A stretch of DNA of 64,000 bases from Adiantum capillus-veneris (taxonomy: Eukaryota > Streptophyta > Polypodiopsida > Polypodiales > Pteridaceae), in NCBI GenBank assembly GCA_014529385.2, contig CM043947.1:130965891-131029890 (forward strand), read 5' to 3'. Under the pieces are notes generated by a model. The model worked only from the letters and a program-made list of their open reading frames with translations, was not told where the DNA came from and searched no databases. This document shows positions 48,287-59,515 of the stretch, piece after piece. The stretch's first letter is position 1; every line of letters starts with the position of its first letter. The position numbers were made by a program, and so were the translations under genes.

Positions 48287-51200
48287 AGACTTTAAACGCA
48301 TATAATGTCTCCTGACTCAGATTTTCTCCAAGGTTAAACTGTAGACTCCCCTTGATTTCTTCTACCCATTGCAAATCTCAGTTTGTGATTATGACCTTTA
48401 TTGACACTTGAGATATTATACGCATATAATGTCTTTTGTGGAAGAATGAGGTGACTTTTATCCCAATGATTCCTTATCACTCAAACAACTCTCAACAACT
48501 TTTAGAATTCAATTTGGACATTTTTGGGCAAGTTATGATCAATAACAGCATGAATCTTTTTAGATCTATCTTTTGACCTTTACAAGCTCAAATGAGCTCC
48601 AAATGCAATGAAATTTTGGCTAGGGACTTCTTTTATGCTCTAGGACGTTGAGGTATGCCCAACTATTTGTTTTGACCCAGATCTGGCCACTAAGACATTA
48701 TACGCGTATAATGTCTTTTGGCTCATGATGACATGAAATGTTGCAAACAGCCTTAAAACATAATTTTCAACCCTCCTATGTGGTCAAAAGTGAAATTTGA
48801 CTTTCAGATCTTGGCATGAGACATGTGCTCAGATTTTGACAAAATTTGGTATGTGAGCTTGTCTTGTGGTGCTTAACACCTTGGTATGCTCAGATCTCAA
48901 TTTTGTTCTCTAAAAGTGCTTTTTAAACATCCTACGCGTATGAAGTCTAACTAGTCAGTTTGAACTAAATTCATTCCATAGCCTCCTCTCTATATAGGTA
49001 ACTCACAACAACTTTCAAAATTGAATTTGAACACTTTTTGTGCAAGTTATGGCCAATAAAAGCATTCACTTGTTTAGATGCATCTTATGGTCTTTTGTAA
49101 CATTTAATGGTCTAAATAGCTTGTAAATAGCGGAATTAACTTAACATAGTGAACATTTCATTAAGAACAATTTCCTAATGAGCATAGAAGAGTGCTTGGT
49201 TGGAGATAGCAACATTAGCATAACACCTAATTAGTTTGGCATAACAATACTTGAAAGAGGGAGAGAAATAGAACAATTGATAACTATTGAGGACCGGATT
49301 TACATGGACCAGTCCCTCTCCATTAGGCATTTGTATTATAGCTTCTCCCATTAAGAGAGACTTGGTACAATACAATTCTTTGTGTCAAACTCGTTGGTGC
49401 AATGAAGATGGAAGCTTCATGCACCAAACTTACACGTGATAACACATAACATCAATTCCCTCATGGTCGTAGACCCAAGACCTCACACACCTTCGAAGAT
49501 AGTGAGAGCTAGCGGGGTATGAGAGTAGATCTAGAGGAAGAAGGAGTATTCTTACAAGAAAGAGGTATTTCTCCTCACATAATCACTCATAATAACTTAG
49601 CATAGCTTAATAATTAGCATGGTAGAGGAGATGAGCATGAATTGGAGCTTGTCTCTTGGTTGGATTTTCATCACAAGCCAAGAGTTTGTTGGTGTAGGCC
49701 TCCCTTCTCACAAGCTTGGAGTAGATGAAGAGCTTTCCATTAAAGCTTGAGAAGGAGATAGACTTTCTTTACTTCACACATGAGCTTGTGTGAGTGTGTG
49801 TGGAATAATGCCTTTACAAATCAGCCCCCTGTCTCATCTTGGTCGACCCCTATTGCAGTTTACTCATGTTGGCTTCCTATTGGCCCTTGAAAAGCTTAGC
49901 CAAAAGCATTTGAGCAAGCTCTTTACTCTTGCTGGCTTCCTATTGGCCTGCGAAAAGTTTAGCCAATAGCATTTGAGAGGCCCAGTCAAGAGCCTTGTGA
50001 CAAGCGTCCATCCTTTTCCCTTTTTGTAAAAGCTCAGATAGTTAATTTAATTATCTGAAATCCTATTAGACCTTTTAGTCTTCTAGCCAATAGGAATTAA
50101 GCCAATTTATGGGCTGCTTAATTCTCATTGGACCTTTTGACTGTCCAATAGTATTTTCGGGAGACTAATTCTTATTGGTTGTTTTTTTAAAGCATTTATA
50201 AAATAAGAAATTTAGTTTACACTAGCTAAGTCCTCATTGGTCCACCTCTATGTCCATCCAATAGGATTCATGCAAGAATTGGGGGTTTTCCTGCATGCCT
50301 GACATGTGTCCTATTTGCTTTGTGGAAAGTTAAATTGATATGTGTGTGTGAGAGAGAGTGTGTGATGTCTCTTTTCCAGCTTGCTCACTCTTCTTTCCTT
50401 TCGCTGTAGCCACTTTTGTTGACTTTAGCATTCAACACTTTAGTCACTAAGAGTAGTTCCTATGGCCTATGACTTTTAGAGTAAAAATTTGGAACTTTAG
50501 CCTTTGGAAGTCTTAAATGGAGTTAAACCTAAGGGTCTTTTAAATTCCACTGGTGCACTTTTCTCTTTAGCAGACCATCCCCATCTGGATCCCTATTTCC
50601 CCTCCTTTGGATCCCTTGTTGAGACAAGTTTGGCAGCCTTTCCAATATCTAGCCGTTGCTCCCCTTGGTATCTCCCCATATTAAATGATCAGTTTAATAC
50701 GAGAAAATCATTTGGGAAAGTAGGAATTAGGTTTTTATGACATCTTTGAAAGCTAAAAAATGCTTCAAATTTAATGAAATTTGGCCTAGATGCTTCTTTC
50801 CTAAATGATGTAGATCACATGGATGTACTCATATGTAACTTTTGACCCCAGATCTGGCCTCTAAGACATCATATACGTATGATGTCTTAAATGGTCAGGA
50901 TTCAGTTTTGTTTCTAACAGAGGTGCCCCTTGGTGTGTACAACAAGAATATGTGCTCACAACAAATTTTGGATGTAAAAGATGCACAAAATCATCACTTT
51001 TCATAAGGAAAGTCCTTGAAAGAGTAAAATCTTCCCAGTTTTCAATCTATAAGCCCAAATGATATGAAATTTGGTGTATGTGCTCAACACAACATGCAAA
51101 AGATGGGTATAATGTCAAAAGTTTAAATTTGCTGTCAAAATCACCCCTTAGACATCATACGCGTATGATGTCTGCTGATGAATTTTTAAACAGAATCCAT

Positions 51201-51448
51201 TCACGGGCATCCCCAAGTCTCAAGCACTTTTACCAGTTTTCATGCAAAAATGTTCTCAGAATCACAAGTTTTTCTACTTTTTGTTTTCGATACTTCGTCT
51301 TTTGTCTTTTGGGTGTCACGGGCGGGTCAAAACACTAGTCTCAAGGTGTACTTAGGTTAAAACCTCCCTTTTGAACACTCTGGTGCAGTCAAGGTTTTCA
51401 AATTTGGTCTCCAGATGTCCCTTGACACATCATACGCATATGATGTCC
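48287..51448. repeat. array of seven 24-bp palindromes, half-site AGACATTATACG
   Basis: Copies at 48,287-48,310; 48,411-48,434; 48,693-48,716; 48,925-48,948; 50,864-50,887; 51,150-51,173; 51,425-51,448. The third (half-site AGACATTATACG) and sixth (AGACATCATACG) are perfect palindromes centred on CGCG; the others have one to a few changes. With the nested solo LTR removed, spacings are about 124, 282, 232, 287, 286 and 275 bp, so the palindrome is the best-conserved part of a degenerate tandem repeat. Confidence 0.92.
49091..50747 (-). repeat. solo LTR of family A with TSD TCTTT
   Basis: The LTR runs 49,096-50,742 (TGTAACATTT...TTATGACA, 1,647 bp), flanked by TCTTT at 49,091-49,095 and 50,743-50,747. 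It matches the LTR at 1,071-2,710 in the same orientation. No internal region remains. It splits the palindrome array. Short ORFs inside it (49,175-49,375; 50,504-50,740) are LTR sequence. Confidence 0.93.
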
Positions 51449-51920
51449 ATGTTTACAAAATTACATTTTTTCTTTGCAAAACCCTTGCACATGCCCTCTT
51501 ATGTGCTCATCATCAATCAGTCATGAAAAATTATCCATAGAAACTTGTTTATTGCATTTTTCCTCAAAGCAGATTTTTTTGTGATTTCAAATGCAATCAA
51601 GCACTTTAGCAAATAAATTAGTGGTGAATAGCTCTAGATTAGAATGAGATCACTTACCTAAAGCTACTCCTACACATCATATGGGGTTTTTCATCTATGA
51701 GTAGAAAAACGCTTCAATGGCACACACGGACTAGCAAATGCTTTTATCACCTCACAAATCACTTGACCACCCTCGGCAAGACACATGCTTCCCAGCTATC
51801 GACTTGATCTCGGAATAACCTCTTTCGGATCCACTTGAGAAAAGAATGCTTTCTTTACCCGAAACTAAAGCAAGCAACCATCACACAACTATTAGTAGGA
51901 ATACCTACCTAAGTCCTTGT

Positions 51921-51939
51921 ATCCCCGACAACGGTGCCA
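51921..51939 (-). other. primer-binding site of the gag-pro element
   Basis: Minus strand TGGCACCGTTGTCGGGGAT, one base inside the 5' LTR. This closely matches the TGGCGCCGTTGCCGGGGA-type site seen in many plant gypsy elements. Confidence 0.9.
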
Positions 51940-51940
51940 A

Positions 51941-52883
51941 TGTTGCTGGAGCGAATCACTCCACCTATAAAGTGCATGCAACACAACCTAGATCAACATA
52001 ATTTCAATCAAGGACACAGATGACACGATAGGCACACAGAGAAAATCTCTTTAGCTTGTCAGGCTACGACCATCCTACACATACAACACTTTGGAAGGCC
52101 AACTAAACCACAATCTAGAATCTCACTGCTCTCAAAACTACACCACCTACCCACATACACACGATGGAGGGAAACCCATCAAATCATACTAGAATCCTAT
52201 GACTCTTAAGGTACACCATCCCCTCACTTGGATACACCTGTCCCAAAGCCTCTACACTCAAAACCCTCACTCTAATTCCATATGTGAAAAACGCTTATAA
52301 AGACAGAGTAGAATTTTAAAATGCCCAAAACTGAAATCTATGAGTACCTATGCGTAGCTTATGTCGCCACGATTCTAATGCCTACTTGCACGCAAAAAAC
52401 AGACATCATTTGATACACTTACGACCACAAATAGCTTGTAGGTGCATTGGTGCGTGTGCTCCATTCCGCGAGGAATGCTTGGCATTGTCGCGTATCTCTC
52501 CTCGAGTCTACAACAATGGTGCAGTTGGACCTCCAATGTGACGAAAGAGCAGGGAGTTGCGTCAGGATGAAGCTCACGCTCTCTCTCTTTCTCTCTCACA
52601 CACAATAGAGGGCATCGCTAAACTTTGATTATGATTAAGTGTATTTACAAAGTGATCTAGGTACCTTATATACTAAGGCTACCTTAGGTTAACCAAAAAT
52701 AGAGTTTGAGGGGTCAAATGGCTTGGTATTTACAATTTGGAAGTGCCATTGCACCCCGGTTTCTGCAACTAGACTACCTACTTATTACAATTGATGTTTA
52801 TAACCATAATCCTCAGCATTCCATAACTCTCAGAAAATAAGGTTTTGTTGAGTTATGGCATGTTGTTGACCCGGCGGTCAACA
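51941..52883 (-). repeat. 5' LTR of the gag-pro element (943 bp)
   Basis: Edges TGTTGCTGGAGCG and GGTCAACA; the outer edge has the same 8-bp hairpin arms as the 3' LTR with a changed loop (CGGC). TCAGT follows at 52,884-52,888. Confidence 0.92.
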
Positions 52884-52888
52884 TCAGT

Positions 52889-53901
52889 AATCTCCGACTA
52901 AAGAAGACAATTCTACTGGACGTAGCAAAATTGGTTGAACAATGTTTCTTTCAAAAAATATCACTCCTACCATATAAATGGTTGTCTTACTGAAAGCTCA
53001 TGGGTCACACCACAACTGGCTATTGAATTTATAAATCTTTCACAGGACTGATTTATAGTAGGGCTAGATAAAAGCTCCAATTGTTCCACTCTTTTATGCA
53101 AAAACTTGGCTTGGAAAGCAAGTCACTCTCGGGTTTCTAGGAAGGAATTCACACCACTTAACACCTCTGTGTGTGAAGTCACTAATATGATTTCAAAACA
53201 TCTAGATAAAATGGGGTATTTTCTTCAAGATACCAAACTCCTAGTACTTTTTCCCACCTATAAACTACATAAGCATAAATTCATATGGATATCTGATGCC
53301 TCGAATGGTATTTTTACTAACATTACCAAAGATAGCACCCTTTGCCTTAACCTTGTACTTTCAGAAAGTGAATTTGTATGTGCTTCCAAACAAACAATTT
53401 GCTCTAACTTTCTCCAAATACACTATAACCCTTTTTGGCTTGTAAAAAACTCCATAGAAGTTACTCTTAACCTCCCTAAATAGATTTTCCATCTCTTCAC
53501 ATTAGATATTACTCAATGCTATGAGAACATACCCCTAGAAGGAGAATTAGGATTGAAAGATGTTCTATTTTGGATGATTAAGCTTGCCTTTGAACATGCT
53601 AGGAAGAACGGTTTCTTCTACATTTCTCTCTCCAAAAGACCTAGATAGATTAAAAAAATACAATCCTCTCATCCCTTACACTTTGATGAAGAAAACTATT
53701 TAAAAATATATCTTGGGTCCTTGATAACTGCACTATTCTCTTCGGAGGACAGTACTTTAACCAAAACCTGGGCATTCCCATGGGTTTTTCCTCCTCACCT
53801 CTTATGTGTAATTTATACTTAGCCTTCTTTGAATACAAATGGTTTCTCAAAATCATGGGTGACAAAAGCAACTATCATAAACTTTTACTATTCAAACATA
53901 C
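52889..53901 (+). pseudogene. PLE2 reverse transcriptase, fingers to motif B
   Basis: The frame continues from 39,926: NLRLKKTILLDVAKLVEQ, then LAWKASHSRVSRKEF and LFPTYKLHKHKFIWISDASNG (the PKLHK..RPI-type motif). After an in-frame TAG at 53,481 comes FTLDITQCYENIPLEGEL (motif A, catalytic Asp present) and FEHARKNGFFYISL. After a frameshift comes ILFGGQYFNQNLGIPMGFSS plus SPLMCNLYLAFFEYKW (motif B). The order and the GIPMG...SPLxxNLYLxxYE wording are those of Penelope-like RTs. It stops at the Tat LTR in the codons F-K-H-T; the next codons, with motif C, are at 13,390 on the other strand. Four or more lesions make it non-functional. Confidence 0.88.
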
Positions 53902-56463
53902 TGATAGCCGTTTTTCGGCTCTCTGTAATTTCCATAGTGAGTTACCTCACCCTATCAAATCACTCAAACACTGTGGTTACCCTCACCCTTTCACTGTATA
54001 TAGGTGTGTGTGAGTTAGGGGACTTTTCCCATATCTTCTTAAAAATCCTCAATTTGCTAGTCACTGGGCTAGTTGAGCCAAAAAAAATAAAAAATATAAG
54101 TATATTATGGCTCATTTGTGTGTAACTATTTCATTGTATATAGGGCCTAAATTTTTCATAATTATTTTTGTATTTATTTAAATATTTTTACCTAGGGTGT
54201 GTTATTTATGCTATGTACATTGACTCACCATTATCATATTTTTTCTTACCATTTTGCATACTCTTTATTCCATATAAAAATAATTTCATGCAAGCTTCTC
54301 TTATTTTTGGTGTAACTCCATCCCAACAAAAATCCAAAAAAACTAGTTCTATTTATGTGTATATTTTTTCACTGTTGTGATTTTTTCCTTCCTACATCTA
54401 TTCTCTATTACTCTCATAAATTAGACCACCAAAAATATTCATCTTTTTGTGGTAGACTTATAATGAGAGAGATTTATTTTAACCCCTTTATATTTTTTTC
54501 ACCTATATTATTTATATTTGACATGTACATATTTTTTTTAGACCCCTCAATATTTGATTTTCTTAGTTGTACTATTCACTTATATCATGATCTGAATAAT
54601 ATCTTCAATTATAGACCTACCAAATAAGGTCAAGGGTATGTGGCATGCATGCATGCACTATGGAGGGCTCACTCTTGGAGGTATTCAAAAGAATCATCCA
54701 AAGAAGGACCCCACAAGGACTTTGTGCAGTGCAAAAAAACAGTCGGTTTTGCTAAATTTTTCAAGATCACTTGCTCTCCGAATTTGAAAAGGTGATACAA
54801 ACAAAAGTTGTAGCTCGTGGGCTGAAATTTTACCTCAAATTTTTTCACATTTTTTTGAGCTACGAGATGTGAGCTATGATTTTATTGGTGGACCCCAGTT
54901 TGCCCATGCTATGCAGCCACACTCCCTCTTCCACTTTATTATTTTCCTCTTTCACACACACTTCTCCACTCATCATCCCCACCTCTCTCACCACTCCTCT
55001 CTGCACCCTACTTACCTTCTTCTCACCCTTGAAGAATAAGAGAAACCATGGTGAACTCATGTCTCCTACACACACTTCCATTCCAAAATTGACCACCTAG
55101 TCTCATTTTTCCTCATCCATATTACCCATATCTATCAAAAAAACCACAAAATTCAGCCTCTTTTCTTGAAAGACAGCATCATGGTGATTGATTACTCATG
55201 TTCACTTACCTTGGCTCCCAAGGAAGGTCAAGAGTGGAGAAAAAACGTACCGTCAAAGCTAGTGGACCGTCAACAAGCGTCAAAATTAACCCTACTCAAG
55301 ACACTTGGAGCATCAACATTGTAAGAAATCCATATTTTCTTACCTATTAAGAGTTTTTTCTTCCTTATTTGTATCCTACTTGGATACTCCCATTGTAAAT
55401 CAATCTAATTTCATTTGTAATCAATAAAAATACTGACTCTACTAATTTACTAATACTAATCTACTATCACCTCCACTTCTCTCCTCTCTCTCTTCTTCAT
55501 CTATCCCCACCAACTTCTTGATAATTCCAAGCAAAAGAAATTAGATAAGTGCTGAAAATCTAACCCAGCCATGGTTAGAGGAGTAACCCTAGCCCTCAAA
55601 ATTGCTATAAAAGGAGGGTGTAGCTAGCACAAAAGGGGGGAGTCATAAGCAAGAGCACTATGCTATAGCTTGAGAAGCCAAGCTCAACCTCTCTAGAAGG
55701 ATCTCTTGAGTGGAAGCTCATTGTCTTATGCATGTGCATGTGTTGTAATAGGGGTGATTAGCAAGGGAACTCTAAGCCATTGTAAGAGAGAGAGTGATCA
55801 TTCAATTGAGAGTAGGAAATCTACCATTTCTCCTACTAGTGTAAGCCCAACATTTGCTCAATCAAGGAGGGTGGATTTGGAATAAGCTTGGATACTTTGT
55901 CTCTCTTCCAACGTGAAGTAATGGACAACAATGATGTGTAAGTGTCTTGGTGTTTTTTTAAGTTCTTGATAGCTTGTCTCTGGGTGTTGTCATCAATTTA
56001 GCCATAAATCCCACATACTGTAAGAGGGCGACAGGGTGGAGAGGACTCCCCTGGCCTTAAGACAGTGATTGGGGTGGCTTTTCTTGTGATGTGTTGTGGT
56101 GTAATTTACTCAAGCTATATTGAACAAATACTAATCTCACTTTGATTGGTCATGACAGATTTGTAAGAAGGTATTAATGCAACAAGCACCCCCTCCCTCT
56201 TCTCTCTCTTTCTTTCATATATAATTGTGTTTGCTTGATCATTGCCGATACATTTCAAAGCATCCCGAGCACTATCTCTTTCTCTCTTTACGCGTCCTAG
56301 TTCGCATCCAAAACCAGGTGGTGCCCCAAATTTGTGTAGGGTTAGGTTGCGGATTTGTGTGTGTGTTTGTTTTTTTTTCCAAGCCCAACCCAATTGAGCA
56401 GCACGGGAGCCAAGAAGGGTGCTTAGAGGCCACTCTTCTTGTTGCCCGCCCCGGACGGCCTCA
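53902..56463 (+). repeat. 5' LTR of the Tat element (2,562 bp)
   Basis: Edges TGATAGCCG and GGCCTCA. The first 610 bp repeat at 62,362-62,971, and 54,523-56,463 repeats at 13,391-15,325 (inverted). ORFs at 54,168-55,100 and 56,115-56,506 are LTR sequence. Confidence 0.9.
55606..55613 (+). promoter_or_regulatory. TATA box in the Tat LTR
   Basis: TATAAAAG within 'gctataaaaggagggtg', conserved in the displaced half-LTR near 14,260; transcription would start about 30 bp downstream, placing a roughly 830-bp R/U5 before the PBS. Confidence 0.6.
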
Positions 56464-56465
56464 AA

Positions 56466-56484
56466 TTGGTGCCCCCACTGAGGA
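56466..56484 (+). other. primer-binding site of the Tat element
   Basis: TTGGTGCCCCCACTGAGG lies two bases after the LTR end. The TGG start fits a tRNA 3' CCA; I do not assign the tRNA. Confidence 0.7.
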
Positions 56485-56537
56485 AGGCTTGTGTATTTTT
56501 GTGTAGGATCAGTCTTTAGCATAGTCGAGTAGTTTGC

Positions 56538-56750
56538 ATGAATCACGAGAATTTGTATGATCCTTTCATTCCCATTGCAAGGCAAAAGGTACACATAATT
56601 GTTAGTACTAAGTTGCAATTTCAACGTGTAATTCGTAGAATTTTAGGTCCTCTTAGGTTAGCCGAGATAAACGCTTCAGTAAATCCTTTTATTTTGCCTC
56701 TCATTAGGTACGACCTTAGTTTGGACGTCTATATTTTTGTTTTGTTTTAA
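56538..56750 (+). CDS. leader ORF 1 of the Tat element (70 aa)
   Basis: Complete ATG-to-TAA frame between PBS and gag: MNHENLYDPFIPIARQKVH..., ending LDVYIFVLF. Its last 43 residues align without gaps with leader ORF 2, about 20 identical (shared: FQ, G, R, EI, AS, NP, IL, LI, Y, S, D, IF, L). The conserved ORF pair, both with intact start and stop in an element whose main frames are broken, suggests past selection, but I know no family and the products may never be made. Composition is hydrophobic towards the end. Confidence 0.45.
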   Translation: MNHENLYDPFIPIARQKVHIIVSTKLQFQRVIRRILGPLRLAEINASVNPFILPLIRYDLSLDVYIFVLF

Positions 56751-56771
56751 GCATTAGGTCATGCATATACA

Positions 56772-56990
56772 ATGGATAATGGCCCAGGAATAGAGGTTTT
56801 CCCCTTTCATTTCACTCCACACATTAGAATAAACATTGCAATTAGTAAAAAAATCCATTTTCAACAACGTATGGTGTTCATGTTTGGTGCCCAAAGAGTA
56901 GGAGAAATTCTGGCGTCACCAAACCCTGTCATCCTGTCTCTTATTGATTATCATAGGTCATTTGATCTGAATATTTTTATTTTGTTGTAG
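56772..56990 (+). CDS. leader ORF 2 of the Tat element (72 aa)
   Basis: Starts 21 bp after ORF 1 (MDNGPGIEVFPFHFTPHIR...) and ends FDLNIFILL-TAG. It is the paralogue of ORF 1, as described there. An A-rich stretch (57,030-57,058) separates it from gag. Ogre-type Tat elements carry an extra ORF before gag; these are much shorter and duplicated, so homology to that ORF is unproven. Confidence 0.45.
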   Translation: MDNGPGIEVFPFHFTPHIRINIAISKKIHFQQRMVFMFGAQRVGEILASPNPVILSLIDYHRSFDLNIFILL

Positions 56991-57084
56991 AATAGATTTC
57001 AATTTAGAAAATATTACTGTGTGAATCTTTTTATAAAAAAAAACAAAAAAAACAAAACCGTGTTGTCACTTTGAAACTAATTCA

Positions 57085-57694
57085 ATGGAGGTCCAACGCC
57101 AAATGTCCGGATATGCTTTTTTCTTTGGAGAGCCTGGAGAGGATGCAGAATTATTTTTAGCAAATTCAAGATGTCTTGTCGTATCAAGAGGATAGTAACT
57201 GATCAAGAACGTGTAGAGATGTTTGAGGTGGTCCTTAGGAAAGATGCTAGCACTTGGTTTGACTCTTTGCCTAAGGAAGTTAAAGGGAATTACACGGAAG
57301 TTGTCAATCATTTCAAGAGATACTTCTTTGATCCCCAAAACACTCAAAAACTATGGCAAGACATTGTTTCTCATAAGCAAAAAGATTTAGATGACTACTA
57401 CTTGTACAAGCAAGAGTTTCTACGTCTTTGGGCTGTATGGGTGAGAAATGTTGCTAACCCTGGTGATGGTGCAGAGTCCTAAAGAAGGAGAGGTTCATAG
57501 CCGGACTCTTTCCTGACCTTAAGGTAAAAGTTGAGGCGGGTGCACCTGCCACCTTTGATGCAACTGAAACTAGGGCTGCTCAGAAATATAAGAAACTCAA
57601 GTGCTTAAGGGGAGAGGTTCCAATAGAAGGTCTTAGACCCAAAGGTAAGTCACAAGCATCAACATCTAGGGAGCTTCCTGAGGTAACGACGGAA
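57085..57694 (+). pseudogene. Tat element gag, N-terminal and capsid part
   Basis: ATG at 57,085 gives MEVQRQMSGYAFFFGEPGED. After a one-base shift near 57,165 the capsid core follows: RIVTDQERVEMFEVVLRKDA, STWFDSLPKEVKGNYTEVVN, FKRYFFDPQNTQKLWQDI, KQKDLDDYYLYKQEFLRL. A second shift near 57,478 leads to ERFIAGLFPDLKVKVEAGAP, which runs in frame into the next segment. Confidence 0.85.
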
Positions 57695-59515
57695 GTGATT
57701 GAGAAGTTAAATGAATCTTTAAGCAGCCTGTCAATTCACCTTGCACAAGCTGTAGGTCCAAAGGGACAAACAAAGAAGTCTGAAGAGAGAGATTCACGAC
57801 CTAGGAGAGTCTTGCAATGTTGGAATTGCGGTGAGTCTGGACATGGGATGTATAATTGTCCTTGGCCCCGTGGGGAGCCAGGGAGAACTAACTTGAATTA
57901 CCCAGTGATGAATGCAGGTGAAGGAACTAGTCAACAACCACGGCTTCTACAAAGGCCAAATGGATCAAGACCACCTCCACGAGGAGTGGAAGGAGTTTCG
58001 CCTTTGCCAGACCCAAATGTGCATGTGGTAGAGGTGACAAATTCCAATGAGGTTGACCTGGAAGCAAATGGCATTAAGCGTGGCCAAGGAAAAGATAAGG
58101 AGAAAGAAGGAGTTACGTCACAAAGTGAGCATGGACGAGAAAAGAAGGCAAAGGAGACCAAGAAAACCAAGAGGACGCGACGTCGTATTAACTTCCAAGA
58201 CTTTCCTCTTGGACATGGTATGGCTCCATACAACTTGTTGGAAGACATGAGAGGTAAGGGTCTTGATATCTCATGGCCTCAATTTCTTGCATTATGTCCA
58301 CAAGTTAGGAGGGATTTAACAAGGGCAGTTAGCACTAGGAGAAAGGTAAAAGAGAGTGTGCCTGTTGTAAAAATTGCACAAGCTGAAATGAATGAGGACA
58401 TTACACCTGTGCTAGATTGTTACATAAAAGGGAGATTGGTTAGGAAAGGTCTAGTGGATGGGGGTGCACAAATTTGCATAATGACAGAGGGACTCATGCA
58501 AAGACTAGGCATGCACATCCATGAGACACCTGAAATCAAAGTCAAGATGGCAAACAATAGCAAGGCTAGGTGCGTAGGCATTTGTAAAAATGTTTTTGTG
58601 GAGGCCTTTGGCATTAAGAAGGCAGTGGATTTCTATGTCATGTCTACCAAAGGAAATGGCTACCCATTTATCCTAGGAAGACCATGGCTAATGAAAATGC
58701 GAGCATTGCAGGATTGGGAGAGTGGAAAGCTAATTTGCAGGAATGACAATCATAAGAAGGTTGTCTTTGACATGAAGGAGCAATGTCAAGAGGAGCTCCA
58801 TGAAGAATCATCTCAAAGTGAGATGGAGGAAGGCTGGACCAATAGCACTTCAGAAGGAGAAAGTAGCGGCAGCATTACTGAAGAGGAGTCTTCCATTGAA
58901 GTCATGGGGGTAAGGTTTAAGCCAAACAACCAAGAGACCTCTTGCCCAGGTTTGGAAGAGGTAGATTCCCAAGAGAACCAAAAAGTGGAAGATGAAAGAA
59001 TGCTAGAAGGTATGTTATCTACAACACTTACAAAGGATGAAAGAGAGGAGCTCAAAGGTGTGTTAAGGAAATTTCCTAGGCTTTTTGCTAAAGACTACAC
59101 CGATGTGCATGGAGTAGATGCTGTTCAACACAAAATAAAGTTGAAGCCAGAGGCCACACCTAAGGCTCAGAAGCTACGAAGGCTAGGAGTCATCAAGGAG
59201 CGGGCTTTACTCAAGGAGGTAAGAAAGCTTCTAGCAGCAGGTTTCATTTATCCAGTGGAGAATTTAGAGTGGGTCTCTCCCGTTGTTGTCACTCCTAAGA
59301 AAAACGGCAAGTGGAGGGTGTGTGTGGATTACCGTCCACTTAATGAGGCAACAAAAAGAGATCACTTTCCCCTCCCATTTCAAGATGAGATACTAAATGA
59401 GGTAGCTGGTCATGAGAAGTACACTGTGTGTAATGGCTACTCGGTTTACTTTCAAATAGGTATCGCATTGGAAGATCAGTTGAAAACAACCTTCTTGGGG
59501 TTGTTATGCTTTTAG
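57695..59515 (+). pseudogene. Tat element gag C-terminus, protease and start of RT
   Basis: A 606-codon open frame. Zinc knuckle CWNCGESGHGMYNC (C-x2-C-x4-H-x4-C) at residues about 42-55; a long Lys/Glu-rich linker; protease with GLVDGGAQICIM (D-G-G active-site variant, about residue 253) and YPFILGRPWL (about 325); an acidic Ser/Glu-rich spacer; then RT from about residue 440 with WVSPVVVTPKKNGKWRVCVD, YRPLNEATKRDHFPLP (motifs 1-2) and a motif A region reading 'NGYSVYFQIGI', where the usual Asp-Gly-Tyr-Ser-Gly-Tyr is altered to Asn-Gly-Tyr-Ser-Val-Tyr, losing the catalytic Asp. A frameshift before 'WGCYAF' ends it. Confidence 0.9.

Larger units (their letters stand above)
47951..51920 (-). 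other. 5' leader of the gag-pro element (2.3 kb, plus nested solo LTR)
   Basis: Between the PBS and the gag start there is no coding domain. Degenerate repeats of about 280 bp make up 48.28-51.45 kb, each with a 24-bp palindrome (listed separately). Pieces such as 'gacccagatctggcc' recur at 48,674 and 50,843. A pair of 'caactttcaaaattgaatttg' blocks (48,493 and 49,008) is also shared. Confidence 0.75.

Noticed and set aside
47951-51920. Regulatory or centromeric satellite unrelated to the element
   Set aside because: The repeats lie between the PBS and gag of one element with matching TSDs, so they are its leader; the apparent gap in the array is the nested solo LTR.
54860-55100. ORFs shared between 14.8-15.0 kb and 54.9-55.1 kb
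   Set aside because: They are LTR sequence upstream of the TATA box and exist only because both segments belong to the same LTR.
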